A stretch of 64,000 bases of DNA from Paucisalibacillus algeriensis (GCF_000577245.1 NZ_CBYO010000022.1:1-64000); one strand, 5' to 3'. Positions 1-8,351 are shown, counted from the stretch's first letter. The notes: generated by a model from the letters alone, not told the origin. Program-made: numbers and translations.

Positions 1-72
1 AGCACGCTAGCTTTTAGAATTTCTTTTAAAATAGAAAAAACAGGGTTGTTTTTTCTTACATACTGGTTGTTT

Positions 73-93
73 TGTTCAGTTTTCAAGGAGCAA
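73..93 (-). promoter_or_regulatory. rRNA operon leader boxA-like element
   Basis: Read on the minus strand this is TTGCTCCTTGAAAACTGAAC and a few more bases, the boxA-like antitermination motif found in Bacillaceae rRNA leaders just before the 16S gene. It lies downstream of two sigma-A promoters and points to the left edge. I infer that a 16S rRNA gene starts just outside the window; no rRNA sequence is itself visible. Confidence 0.75.
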
Positions 94-127
94 AATTAAG
101 AAGTTCTATTTTTGAGTCAACTCTTAT

Positions 128-156
128 ATTATATCTAACTAACAAGTTGTTGTCAA
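128..156 (-). promoter_or_regulatory. rRNA operon promoter P2 (perfect sigma-A consensus)
   Basis: Minus-strand TTGACA (151-156) and TATAAT (128-133) are separated by exactly 17 bases, a full consensus sigma-A promoter. It sits about 35 bases upstream of the boxA-like leader element, as expected for rrn P2 in Bacillus. It drives transcription leftward out of the window. Confidence 0.85.
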
Positions 157-212
157 TAGTTTTTTGCAAGAGTTTTTTGCACACTCACTAATTTAAATGA
201 GCAACGTTTAAT

Positions 213-242
213 AATGTATCATAGTAATCTATGAAGTGTCAA
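213..242 (-). promoter_or_regulatory. rRNA operon promoter P1
   Basis: Minus-strand TTGACA (237-242) is followed after 18 bases by TACATT (213-218). It lies about 85 bases upstream of the consensus P2, the tandem arrangement typical of Bacillus rRNA operons. The -10 is weaker than that of P2. Confidence 0.65.
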
Positions 243-429
243 TAACTTTTTTAGCAATCCTATTCCTTAAACAATAAAAGGTGCTTTCTTAAGGCAGGAA
301 TCCAATCATACAACCATAATAACAAACTGTCAATATACTATTCGAATTTCATTTTGGTTAATTACACCAGGTAAACCATCTGCATCCAGGTTTACAGTGT
401 AGCCATTCTCATTATACGCTAGAACAAAA
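243..429. other. Intergenic stretch with no recognised gene
   Basis: This AT-rich spacer lies between the rRNA promoters and the terminator of the DUF1360 operon. On the minus strand an open frame runs through 342-429 and into the terminator hairpin, but it has no start codon and no ribosome site, so I do not call it a gene. Confidence 0.5.
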
Positions 430-467
430 CTAAGCCATGCAACATTACAGATTATTGCATGGCTTAG
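430..467 (-). terminator. Rho-independent terminator
   Basis: Perfect 13-base arms CTAAGCCATGCAA and TTGCATGGCTTAG enclose a 12-base loop. On the minus strand the stem is followed by TTTTGTTCT. It closes the two-gene unit formed by the DUF1360 gene and the 34-residue microprotein. Confidence 0.8.
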
Positions 468-484
468 AGCTAAGCTTAATAAAC

Positions 485-589
485 CTATTTTCTTTTCCTT
501 CTATTACCACAACCACAACCAGATCGTTTTCTTCTCTTACCTTGTGGTTTTGGCGAGGACGCATTCGCTTCTCTTTTTTGCTTAGTCAT
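485..589 (-). CDS. 34-residue basic microprotein with a CGCG motif
   Basis: A short frame starts at ATG (587-589) behind a strong AGGAGGACAGTATAA ribosome site and ends at TAG. The product is strongly basic: Lys/Arg-rich ends flank a central SGCGCGNRRK motif. It follows the DUF1360 gene by 28 bases and precedes a perfect terminator, so the two are probably co-transcribed. DUF1360 proteins include B. subtilis YngL and YjcA, the latter linked to sporulation. A spore-associated role is therefore possible but is only inferred. I do not recognise a named family. Confidence 0.7.
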   Translation of the reverse strand: MTKQKREANASSPKPQGKRRKRSGCGCGNRRKRK

Positions 590-617
590 TTATACTGTCC
601 TCCTTCTACTAACAAAA

Positions 618-971
618 TTATTCTACTAAACGCTGTACAATGGATTCACATATACCTGCAGCCCCAGCAACTGCTAGCAATGTTATCAATACACTACTTC
701 CAGTAGGCCAAATCATTGTTAATCCCAATAAAAGAGCCGTGCACCAGATACCAGTACACCAAAAACAACTTAATAATTCACCAATCCAATATTGTAAACC
801 CTTCCCTTTAATTTCAATATAGGTAAACATATTTCCATCAGAATCTGTCTCTTCTATTTCATCATGAAAAGGCCTGCGCATAAAATTGGTAATCTTATCA
901 AATACAACTAGTCTTGTTAAGCGAAAAGAGGCTAATATTAATAACACAAATTCCAACCATCCATTAATCAT
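618..971 (-). CDS. DUF1360 family membrane protein (YngL/YjcA-like)
   Basis: The protein has the family hallmarks: an N-terminal hydrophobic segment with SFRLTRL, a central polar stretch, and SCFWCTGIWCTALLL beginning the second membrane region, with paired Cys residues in two CxxC-like spacings. A C-terminal hydrophobic segment follows. I chose Met4 of the longest frame because AAGGA lies 8 bases before it, whereas the first ATG abuts the SD. The length of about 117 residues is normal for the family. Some members are sporulation proteins; the molecular function is unknown. It is the first gene of a two-gene unit with the CGCG microprotein. Confidence 0.85.
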   Translation of the reverse strand: MINGWLEFVLLILASFRLTRLVVFDKITNFMRRPFHDEIEETDSDGNMFTYIEIKGKGLQYWIGELLSCFWCTGIWCTALLLGLTMIWPTGSSVLITLLAVAGAAGICESIVQRLVE

Positions 972-1106
972 TTGCTTCATCCTTATGATAATTTCTCTTT
1001 AAGGGAAGATTTACTATATTAATATTGTTATAGAAATAGTATATTTTTCACATTCATATGTGACACTGATATTTACCTAGTTGATGCGGTATTAAAAAAC
1101 TCTTGT

Positions 1107-1751
1107 TTATATTTCTGCAAAATTGAATGAAATCACACGATTAGTTTGAGGATTATAAACAACATTACCCCTTATTTTGAGTTCTTCTTGTTGTTGATGA
1201 AGAATAAAATCAAAAGTTTCTTTTATTCTAGTTGGTGAGATTTCTGTTTTTCCGACAGATTTATAATCAGTTACTTCAAAATCCGGATGGCCAACCTGAA
1301 CTAATTCAAGTAAATATTTCCCCCATCTTTCCTCTTCTAATTCTGGCGATAAGGTTATTTCCACATTTATAACTCCTTGATTTAAGTTAGCGCCTAAAGC
1401 CTCGAATGCTCTACGGTGCAAATTAATACGATTTTGAGGATATCCTCTTACTTCATCTACAACAGTTACAATAACCTCTCTTCCAGTTACAGGATTCCTT
1501 ACCTTTAATGACTCACCACATTGATACCTGGTGTTTTCACCAACAGCAACTGTCATAAACTGATTAGTGGACCAAGGTAGCCCGCATTTTGTAACTTGAC
1601 CTCCAGATGTCCATGTTGCTTGCCCCTTAATAACTTGTTGACGTTCCTTATCCGCTAAATTTAAATAACGATTATTAACCATTGGGTAATATGGATAAAC
1701 TGGATAAGGGTAGTATCTATATTCCGAAATATAAGGATTATAATAATACAT
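1107..1751 (-). CDS. Double-psi beta-barrel (RlpA/expansin-like) protein with DUF3889-type tail
   Basis: The N-terminus is a Tyr/Pro-rich stretch (many YY, YPY and NPY). Residues of about 45-140 form a double-psi beta-barrel-like domain with GQATWTSGG, KCGLPW, RYQCGE, VTVVDEVRG and an RINLHRRAFEAL helix. This resembles the RlpA/expansin/EXLX fold seen in Bacillus surface proteins. The C-terminal about 80 residues look like DUF3889. No signal peptide is evident, so a spore-coat or cell-surface location is only a guess. The start chosen is the Met after AGGGGG with 7-base spacing, 11 codons inside the longest frame. It is monocistronic as far as visible. Confidence 0.75.
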   Translation of the reverse strand: MYYYNPYISEYRYYPYPVYPYYPMVNNRYLNLADKERQQVIKGQATWTSGGQVTKCGLPWSTNQFMTVAVGENTRYQCGESLKVRNPVTGREVIVTVVDEVRGYPQNRINLHRRAFEALGANLNQGVINVEITLSPELEEERWGKYLLELVQVGHPDFEVTDYKSVGKTEISPTRIKETFDFILHQQQEELKIRGNVVYNPQTNRVISFNFAEI

Positions 1752-1913
1752 ATCGTTTCCCCCTAAATGTAAAATGTTTCCCATAGCTTGTTAGTTTAGC
1801 TATTGTTATAGTCCTGTATTACAAGAATATGAATTCAGATGGTTGACCTGTTACATTTAAGGAAAACATAATTTCATATAGACAAATATAAAAACATGGA
1901 AAGGGAGTTTACT

Positions 1914-2123
1914 ATGAGCGAACAAACTATTTTTATAAAAGAAGCAACTTCAGAACCAGGTATTTTAAAAGTAGAAGAAATTCTGAATCAGCTATATGGA
2001 ATAGAGCGAGTATTAGTGGATACCGATGATGGAGAGGTCAAAGTAGAATTCGATGAAAAGGCTATTTCAAAAGAACGAATTGTAACAACTTTAATAGAGA
2101 ACAATTTTACCATTTTACAATAG
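1914..2123 (+). CDS. HMA-like (CopZ-fold) small protein lacking the CxxC metal motif
   Basis: The protein of 69 residues has the ferredoxin-like beta-alpha-beta-beta-alpha-beta layout of heavy-metal-associated domains: VEEILNQLYGIERVLVDTDD, then EVKVEFDEKAISKERI and a final helix. The expected CxxC loop is absent; the position after the first strand reads ATSEPGI. It therefore probably does not bind Cu(I) as CopZ does, and may be a structural relative. The ATG at 1914 is preferred over the upstream in-frame ATG because GGAAAGGGAG lies just before it. No copA or csoR lies nearby. Confidence 0.7.
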   Translation: MSEQTIFIKEATSEPGILKVEEILNQLYGIERVLVDTDDGEVKVEFDEKAISKERIVTTLIENNFTILQ

Positions 2124-2270
2124 CTGCTTCGAAGGCTTGATTGTAGATCTTAGTTCGTCTAAAATGCTTACCATGTTCATAGAGGTTGGGGAGTCTACAT
2201 TTATTAACAACTTTAGGGAAACACTTCACATCCCCTTAATAACTACAATAATTATAAGAAACCTTACATT

Positions 2271-2304
2271 AAAAGCAGTGTAGCATAGATGCTACACTGC
2301 TTTT
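2271..2304. terminator. Bidirectional terminator between convergent genes
   Basis: Arms AAAAGCAGTGTAGCAT and ATGCTACACTGCTTTT form a long stem with A and T tracts on both sides. It lies between the HMA-like gene (rightward) and the GNAT gene (leftward) and can serve both. Confidence 0.85.
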
Positions 2305-2310
2305 TACTTA

Positions 2311-2583
2311 TCACGCTAAAATTTCTTGAAGATTATTTCTATCTATGTATTTTTGAGCATAGGAACATTCTGCTACTATCTTTACTCCCTCTTGCCTTGC
2401 ATAACTTATAACCTTGTCTACAAGCTGACCTGCCATACCTTGTCCTCTTAGTTCATCCGATACATAGGTATGGTCGACAACTAGATTACCGTTGGAATCT
2501 TTTTGATAGGTGATTTCAGCTTTTGGGTTCACTTCATCTTTACCTATAAAAAATTTAGCTTGACCTTGTTTGATTTCTGTCAT
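2311..2583 (-). CDS. GNAT-fold N-acetyltransferase, YidJ/YjdJ type
   Basis: This 90-residue minimal acetyltransferase-fold protein has HTYVSDELRGQGMAGQLV (the acetyl-CoA-binding R/Q-x-x-G-x-G/A loop), KIVAECSYAQKYIDRN and little else. That is the pattern of the short Gcn5-related family with human NATD1/YjdJ relatives. The start chosen is the Met preceded by AGGGGTGG, 18 codons inside the longest frame. It lies 58 bases downstream of the nrnB-like gene in the same direction, so it could be co-transcribed. The substrate is unknown. Confidence 0.8.
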   Translation of the reverse strand: MTEIKQGQAKFFIGKDEVNPKAEITYQKDSNGNLVVDHTYVSDELRGQGMAGQLVDKVISYARQEGVKIVAECSYAQKYIDRNNLQEILA

Positions 2584-2641
2584 TCCGCCACCCCTAATCA
2601 TATTTTTTTCATATACATCACATTTCATTATACGCAACTTA

Positions 2642-3823
2642 TTAGTCTTTCAGTAGTTTGTAACCCTCCATTAAATACTGAACGAATTCTTCATCTCGCA
2701 CTAACCATGTCTGATAATTTCTTTTTAAATACTTTTCCCCGTCTTCAAAGCTTGAAAAAGATATCGTTGATTTACTGTGACTTACTTCTAACACCCAAGA
2801 ACTTTCCTCTTTACACAATAAATAATATTTATCTTCCTTAGAACGGTAAAGGGAACCAAAAGGATTTGCTTTTATATTGTAACGATTTCTTCTAGCGTCT
2901 TCTCTGAGGGGTTCAAGAAGAAAGGACTCTTCAACAAATTGCTTGTATACTTCGTCAATCATAGTGCATCCAGAAGCCTTTGCATGACCTCCGCCACCAT
3001 ATTTACTGGCAATTTCAGATACATCAACATTATCATGAATCGTACGGAAGCCAATACGTCTCCCCCCCATATTGACGATTGCAATGTAATCTAAATGTGG
3101 GTAGTCTTTTCCTAATTCGTTTCCAAGTTCTGAATGATACATTTCCGCGTATACTACTCCTGCATAAAAATTATCAATTTTATGTTGAATCAGTTCCCTT
3201 CTCTTTCTTTGAATGTAGCGCTCCATTTTATTGTCTTCCATCTCAAGAATCTTTTTTTCAAATTCATTGAAGTGAAAATGCTCATTTTCTTGTAGACGTC
3301 GCAACATATTTTCTTCAAACTCATCAATAGAGACTAGATAAAATAATGAGTTTAAACGATGCGCTTCATAATTTTCATTTTTCTCCCATTCCCACGTGTC
3401 ATATTGCCTTACCAACTCCACAAATTGTTCAATGGCTGGTTTTGAAGTTAAAAAGTCATACTGTACAAGATATTCATACAGGAGAGAAGTCGCAGAATTT
3501 AAATTACCATTTTCATTTTCAACTACAACATGCCCCCATTCATAATCATTGAAATGCAACGCTGTTTTATGATGGTCAATTAATTGCAGATTTCCTCCAT
3601 CTTGATAAAATTTTGCTAGTCTTTTCTCATTTTCTTCATGTACCGATAAATCAGTGATGAACAAAAATGTATCCATATCTTTTTGATCAAGAAACCAAGA
3701 AACTTCTTTATCTAGCCCACCAACAGAGTTATATCGGACATTCACTTCTTTTCCAAATGCAAGTTTTGCTAATATTCCACAGCCAACACCATCTAAATCA
3801 TTATGCGAAAGTAATTTATACAT
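2642..3823 (-). CDS. nrnB: DHH-family oligoribonuclease NrnB-like
   Basis: The product is a DHH/DHHA1 phosphoesterase of about 393 residues, close to B. subtilis NrnB (YngD). Visible motifs are SHNDLDGVGCG near the N-terminus, FITDLSV, LIDHHKTA (the DHH signature) and, in the C-terminal DHHA1 domain, GGGGHAKASG. These coordinate two metal ions and the RNA end. NrnB degrades 2-5-mer RNAs and pAp. I start at the Met following AGAGGTGAG, ten-plus codons into the longest frame. NrnB rather than NrnA is favoured by overall length, but that is from memory of the families. Confidence 0.85.
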   Translation of the reverse strand: MYKLLSHNDLDGVGCGILAKLAFGKEVNVRYNSVGGLDKEVSWFLDQKDMDTFLFITDLSVHEENEKRLAKFYQDGGNLQLIDHHKTALHFNDYEWGHVVVENENGNLNSATSLLYEYLVQYDFLTSKPAIEQFVELVRQYDTWEWEKNENYEAHRLNSLFYLVSIDEFEENMLRRLQENEHFHFNEFEKKILEMEDNKMERYIQRKRRELIQHKIDNFYAGVVYAEMYHSELGNELGKDYPHLDYIAIVNMGGRRIGFRTIHDNVDVSEIASKYGGGGHAKASGCTMIDEVYKQFVEESFLLEPLREDARRNRYNIKANPFGSLYRSKEDKYYLLCKEESSWVLEVSHSKSTISFSSFEDGEKYLKRNYQTWLVRDEEFVQYLMEGYKLLKD

Positions 3824-3946
3824 GTTCTCACCTCTGATGCTAGTATGCATAATGAAGTACAAAAATATAATACCTAATATAGAATGAAAAAATGAAGTAG
3901 GGAGAAAATACTATAAAATAATTCTGGTCAGAGAGGAGTAATTCTT

Positions 3947-4381
3947 ATCAGGCATTTATCATCTTTCATATTAAAACTTATATTAACTACTTTAGTACTT
4001 TGGGTAGTTTTAGGGATATTTTTCGATGTTAATTTTACCGATATTTTACTAACCAGCTTTATACTAAGTTCAGTTTCATACATTGCCGATGTTTTTGTCT
4101 TACCCAATGTATCTAATTTCTGGGCAACTATTGGTGATTTTGGTATAGCCTTAGTAGGAATCTGGCTAATCGGACAAGTATTATTTGAAGGTAATTTCTC
4201 TCTAGCAGATGCATCACTTATATCCGCTGGTATTATTGCAGTATGTGAAATCTTTTATCATCGTTATATGAAGACCAAAGTAATCAATGATAAAGAGTAT
4301 ACTCCTATGAGGGATAATACCATCTCGAATCGTATGCAAACAGAGTTTAGTTCGGAGTTAGATGAAGATCAAGAAAGGTGA
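3947..4381 (+). CDS. YndM family (DUF2512) membrane protein with a non-AUG start
   Basis: An uninterrupted frame encodes about 144 residues with four hydrophobic segments: FILKLILTTLVLWVVLGIFF, ILLTSFILSSVSYIADVFVL, IALVGIWLIGQVLF and ISAGIIAVCEIF. A charged C-terminal tail follows. This is the layout of the Bacillus YndM family, which usually begins M-K/R-H-L. Here RHL is preceded by ATC rather than ATG, 8 bases after AGAGGAG; an ATT two codons earlier is the other candidate. No in-frame ATG, GTG or TTG exists before the upstream stop. The function is unknown; relatives are sporulation-linked. Confidence 0.75.
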   Translation: MRHLSSFILKLILTTLVLWVVLGIFFDVNFTDILLTSFILSSVSYIADVFVLPNVSNFWATIGDFGIALVGIWLIGQVLFEGNFSLADASLISAGIIAVCEIFYHRYMKTKVINDKEYTPMRDNTISNRMQTEFSSELDEDQER

Positions 4382-4508
4382 ATAGGCTCCCAGTTGGTAG
4401 TCTTATAAAGTGCCATAGCACATTTTTCAATACTTCCATATCAGTCCACGAGGATTTCAGTTCTTCCCCATATGATAATAGTGATACTGATATAAGGAGG
4501 GGAATATA

Positions 4509-4607
4509 ATGGGATATGGTGGAGGAAAAAATAACGACTTCGCATTAATTGTTGTTCTGTTTATCCTACTAATTATTGTAGGAACAGCTTTTGTAAACAG
4601 CTACTAA
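4509..4607 (+). CDS. YjcZ-family sporulation microprotein
   Basis: The 32-residue product begins with a Gly-rich MGYGGG head and continues into one transmembrane helix (FALIVVLFILLIIVGTAF) ending NSY. This is the YjcZ/SscA-type spore microprotein pattern. The ribosome site AAGGAGGGG lies 7 bases before ATG. A CATATGATA at 4469 resembles the -10 of mother-cell sigma factors (sigma-E/K), but the -35 spacing is not convincing. Such proteins are made in the mother cell and found in the spore. Confidence 0.9.
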   Translation: MGYGGGKNNDFALIVVLFILLIIVGTAFVNSY

Positions 4608-4613
4608 TAAGTT

Positions 4614-4661
4614 GAAAAACTAGCGCATTGTCTAGCACTATAACAAATGCGTTAGTTTTTC
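4614..4661 (+). terminator. Rho-independent terminator of the YjcZ-type gene
   Basis: GAAAAACTAGCGCATT pairs with AAATGCGTTAGTTTTTC, with one mismatch and one bulge, followed by a T-rich tail. It begins 7 bases after the stop codon. Confidence 0.75.
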
Positions 4662-4725
4662 TAATACTATTGGTTAGTGACTATTAATCAATTCCTATCA
4701 AAATTTTATACCTTCCTAACGGTAA

Positions 4726-4761
4726 AATGCCAGGATATCGGTCATTCCGATACCTGGCATT
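4726..4761 (-). terminator. Terminator of the UPF0182 gene
   Basis: AATGCCAGGATATCGG pairs with CCGATACCTGGCATT around a short loop. On the minus strand it is followed by TTTTACCG. It starts 6 bases after the UPF0182 stop codon. Confidence 0.7.
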
Positions 4762-4767
4762 CGTATT

Positions 4768-7512
4768 TTACTGTAAACCTTCTAAAATTATTTCTATTTC
4801 TGTCATAAGTTCTGCTGCTTTTTGCCATTCTCCCTGTGAAAGTGCTGATTGATATGCATCGAATAGTTCAGATACTTCCACTAAAGTATCCTCTGCATTC
4901 ATAATAGGATCAGTATCTTCCCCATCCTCTGTTGTGTCATCAGGTTCAACTAGCTGACCATCATCTTTTGGCTTACTATCTGGGTCAACCAGTTCGAGTA
5001 TACGTGCTAACGCTTTTTCAAAGCTCTCTTCCATTACAATATAGTCACTATAAGCCACAACTACTTGTTTCACTTCTGGAAGAGACGTTTCATTGGAAGA
5101 TTCAATATAAATAGGTTCTACATACAATATTGTATCTTCAATCGGAATTGCTAATAAATTACCGCGAATAACTTCAGATCCACCCTGTGACCAAAGATTT
5201 AACTGCTGAGAAATTACACTATCCTGATTAATTCGGTTTTCAATTTGTTGTGGTCCATAAACATTTTTCTGTTTAGGGAAACGATAAACAAACATTTCAC
5301 CATATTGATCCCCATCATTCCTAACACCCATCCAAGCAATCATATTCTGCCTATTTCTTGGTGTAAATGGTTGCATTAAAATGAATTCCTCATCTTCATA
5401 ATCAGGCAATTTCATTGTTACAAAATAAGGATCCATTTCCACATCTTCATTATAGTACTTTTCAGTAGGAATCTCCCATACATCCTCACGGTTATAGAAC
5501 ACCTCTAAATTAGACATATGATATGTTCCGTAAATAGACGACTGAACCTTAAATAACATTTCTGGATAACGGAAATGTGCTCGAATATCTTCAGGAATTT
5601 CCTCTTCAAAAAGACTCGGGAACATATTTTGATAGGTTTGTAATAGTGGATCACTAGAGTCCACTACATAAAAGTCTAACGCTCCAGTATAAGCATCAAC
5701 CACAACTTTTACCGAGTTACGAATATAGTTTTCTCCGCTATCAGAATATGGTTCAGCGTATGGATAATGTTCTTCTGTTAAATAAGCATCAATCATCCAT
5801 GCTAAGCTACCATCTTCTCGAATAAAGATATACGGGTCTTCATCATAAGTGAAAAATGGCGCGATTCTTTCTACACGGTCCATAATATTTCGTGTATGCA
5901 GCAATAAACTTTCATCCGTAATTTGATCAGAAACTAACAAACGGAAATTTGTTGTATCTATTGCAAATAGCAAGCGGTTCAACCCTGTCATAGGAATACC
6001 AATTTCCGCTTCGTAACGAGAGGTAGCATTGTCACCACCTTGTGGATAATCGAATTCTTCTTTCTTACTATTAACCACTATCTCATCATAAGACTCTTCA
6101 CCAAAATATATTTGCGGTCGATTAACGTCCATAACACCTTGTGGTGGTAAATTATTTAACATGTACTTAGGTTGTCCCTGAGGTGTCACTTGGTTTACAT
6201 GACTCATTACAACTCCATAACCGTGTGTATATCGTAGATTGAGGTTTTCCCATGTTTTTGCTTGATCAGATAAATCTTCTGTTTTCAATTCTCTTGCGCT
6301 TATGAACACTTGCTCATAATCTCCATCAATCTGATAACGATCTATATCAACATCATTAAATGTGTAGTAAGGTCTGATAGTTTGAGTTTGATCATACACA
6401 TCTTCGAGAGGTCTTACATCATTTATACGGACATTTTCAATAGTCTTCATATTTCTATCAATCATTGCCGTATCTAATGTGTCATTAACAGGATGCTCTT
6501 GTTCCTCTATTCCTGAAAGTTTATAAGCCGCCCTTGTATATTCTAAGTTATGTGCTAAATAGGGCTGTTCTTTAGAAAATTCATTTGGTGATACAACAAA
6601 GCTTTGAACAACAACACTTGCAACTTGACCAACAATAACAAGTACAACGTAAGCAACAATCGGCATTGCCATGGAAAGGATTTTTCCACGATTCATAGAT
6701 ACAATCATCCAAATGGTTCCAATGACTGCCACGACTGCCAATACATAGGCTTTAGGAATATTGATTAATTGGTCTGTATAGCTTAGACCATAAACAGCGC
6801 TTTCTTGAAAAATATTAACCTTATTAGTAAGAATTGTTTCATATGGTGCTAATAGATGTAAGCCCGCAAGTAGCAAACCAACAAATCCTAATGTTATACC
6901 CAAATGGATTTGTGCTTTTCTACTTTTACGGTATATACCAAATACAGAATAAAACCCTGCTTCTAGTAAGAAAAAGAAAATAGCTAAACTTAATAGTAGA
7001 TTAAGGATGATTTTCAATACTGGTAAGGTATACATATAAAAAGAGATATCCATGTTAAAATATGGATCTGCAATATCAAAGGAAGCCTGATTTAAGAACT
7101 TTAATAAAGGTTCCCAACCTATTCCCTGAACGAGTGCGCTTCCAAATAATCCAATCACAATAGATACACCAAAAATAATAAAACTACTTTTCTTTTTTTC
7201 TAAAATAATTGGCGGTAACTGCTCTTGTTTCAAATGACTTATATAAGTACTGCGAACCCAGAAAAATGTTATAGCTGATAATACTAAGAAAACAATAAAG
7301 CCAATTCCAGCTAGCAATACCTTACTTCCAAGAATAGTTGTAAATATATCACGAAAACCTAAACTATCCATCCAAATAAAGTCGGTTATAAAACTAACAG
7401 ACAAAGCACCGACAATAACTAAAAGAATAATGACTAAAAGTGTAATAGATTTTGCTTTTGACATTCTTGGTTTCTTTTTAGAAGTATTATTCTCAAAAAC
7501 AGTAAAATCCAA
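4768..7512 (-). CDS. UPF0182 family large membrane protein
   Basis: The protein of 914 residues has about seven transmembrane helices in the first 310 residues and a large extracytoplasmic C-terminal region. The latter contains family signatures such as RYTHGYGVVMS, PQIYFGE and YPYAEPYSDSGENYIRNSVKVVVDAYTG. The last about 90 residues are acidic (DDTTEDGEDTD) and end in a short helical segment. The start is TTG, supported by AGGAGG with 7-base spacing. UPF0182 proteins are widespread in Firmicutes, Actinobacteria and cyanobacteria, and their biochemical role is not established. The gene is monocistronic with its own terminator. Confidence 0.9.
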   Translation of the reverse strand: MDFTVFENNTSKKKPRMSKAKSITLLVIILLVIVGALSVSFITDFIWMDSLGFRDIFTTILGSKVLLAGIGFIVFLVLSAITFFWVRSTYISHLKQEQLPPIILEKKKSSFIIFGVSIVIGLFGSALVQGIGWEPLLKFLNQASFDIADPYFNMDISFYMYTLPVLKIILNLLLSLAIFFFLLEAGFYSVFGIYRKSRKAQIHLGITLGFVGLLLAGLHLLAPYETILTNKVNIFQESAVYGLSYTDQLINIPKAYVLAVVAVIGTIWMIVSMNRGKILSMAMPIVAYVVLVIVGQVASVVVQSFVVSPNEFSKEQPYLAHNLEYTRAAYKLSGIEEQEHPVNDTLDTAMIDRNMKTIENVRINDVRPLEDVYDQTQTIRPYYTFNDVDIDRYQIDGDYEQVFISARELKTEDLSDQAKTWENLNLRYTHGYGVVMSHVNQVTPQGQPKYMLNNLPPQGVMDVNRPQIYFGEESYDEIVVNSKKEEFDYPQGGDNATSRYEAEIGIPMTGLNRLLFAIDTTNFRLLVSDQITDESLLLHTRNIMDRVERIAPFFTYDEDPYIFIREDGSLAWMIDAYLTEEHYPYAEPYSDSGENYIRNSVKVVVDAYTGALDFYVVDSSDPLLQTYQNMFPSLFEEEIPEDIRAHFRYPEMLFKVQSSIYGTYHMSNLEVFYNREDVWEIPTEKYYNEDVEMDPYFVTMKLPDYEDEEFILMQPFTPRNRQNMIAWMGVRNDGDQYGEMFVYRFPKQKNVYGPQQIENRINQDSVISQQLNLWSQGGSEVIRGNLLAIPIEDTILYVEPIYIESSNETSLPEVKQVVVAYSDYIVMEESFEKALARILELVDPDSKPKDDGQLVEPDDTTEDGEDTDPIMNAEDTLVEVSELFDAYQSALSQGEWQKAAELMTEIEIILEGLQ

Positions 7513-7760
7513 AGTTGTTCCTCCTAATATAAAGTTTTAACAGGGTTAATTTCCCTAGCTAATCATAACAGATTAAAGGGCTGTTTCACTATTATTACGA
7601 TATAATTACTAATAAGTTTCATTTTTTATTTGAAAACCATATCCTTCACTCAGGTTGTACTATTTACTCCACTATCATCCTATCCAATATCACGGGTACT
7701 ATTTCATTAGTAAATGAAAAGTGGTACGCTAAATGTAATATTTGAGGAAAGGAAAATAAT

Positions 7761-8351
7761 ATGGAAAGAACTTTAACACCTCTACCTAAAAGTTTCTATA
7801 TAAAGCCAACTTTAATATTAGCAAAAGAACTCTTGGGTTGTATTTTGGTAAAAGTAACGGAGGAAGGTATCACGTCAGGAGTTATCGTTGAAACAGAAGC
7901 TTATCTTGGAGCTGCTGATCGAGCTGCACATAGCTTTCAAAATCGACGTACAAAACGTACGGAAATCATGTTTCACGAACCTGGCTTAGTTTATACATAT
8001 CAAATGCATACCCATTGTTTGGTTAATGTAGTCACAGGGAGAACGGGAACTCCAGAAGCCGTACTAATTCGAGCTGTAGAGCCATTTAGTGGTATCGAAT
8101 TAATGTTGAAGAGAAGACCTGTTTCAAATATCAAGAATCTTACAAGTGGTCCTGGCAAACTAACAAAAGCATTAGGTATTACTATGGATGACTATGGAAA
8201 ACCGTTTTATAATTCATCATTGTTTATTGCTGAAGGAAAACAACCAACATCCATTGAGGAAGGAACAAGAATAGGAATTGATAATTCCGGTGAAGCAAAA
8301 GACTACCCCTATCGTTTTTGGGTTCCAGGTAACCCATTTGTTTCACGATGA
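7761..8351 (+). CDS. 3-methyladenine (alkyladenine) DNA glycosylase, AAG/Mpg family
   Basis: The product has 196 residues, the usual size of bacterial AAG (B. subtilis YxlJ). Family features are LAKELLGCILVK, the catalytic region VETEAYLGAADRAAHSF (Glu activates water), NRRTKRTEIMF and YTYQMHTHCLVNVV lining the base pocket, and LTSGPGKLTKALGI near the C-terminus. It removes alkylated purines such as 3-methyladenine and hypoxanthine in base excision repair. An AGGAAAGGAAAATAAT ribosome site precedes ATG. A TTTCATT-AGTA-AATGAAA palindrome lies about 40 bases upstream. Confidence 0.93.
   Translation: MERTLTPLPKSFYIKPTLILAKELLGCILVKVTEEGITSGVIVETEAYLGAADRAAHSFQNRRTKRTEIMFHEPGLVYTYQMHTHCLVNVVTGRTGTPEAVLIRAVEPFSGIELMLKRRPVSNIKNLTSGPGKLTKALGITMDDYGKPFYNSSLFIAEGKQPTSIEEGTRIGIDNSGEAKDYPYRFWVPGNPFVSR

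Noticed and set aside
342-484. Open frame on the minus strand through the terminator, with protein-like sequence NENGYTVNLDADGLPG
   Set aside because: It has no start codon or ribosome site and reads through a perfect terminator hairpin. It may be a remnant, but cannot be supported as a gene.
1047-1066. TCACAT-TCAT-ATGTGA palindrome upstream of the DUF1360 gene, considered as a CRP/FNR-type site
   Set aside because: The half sites are in the opposite order to TGTGA-N6-TCACA, and no matching promoter is seen.
7703-7720. TTTCATT-AGTA-AATGAAA inverted repeat upstream of the glycosylase gene, considered as an operator
   Set aside because: No clear promoter boxes frame it and the arms are AT-rich, so a chance match is likely.
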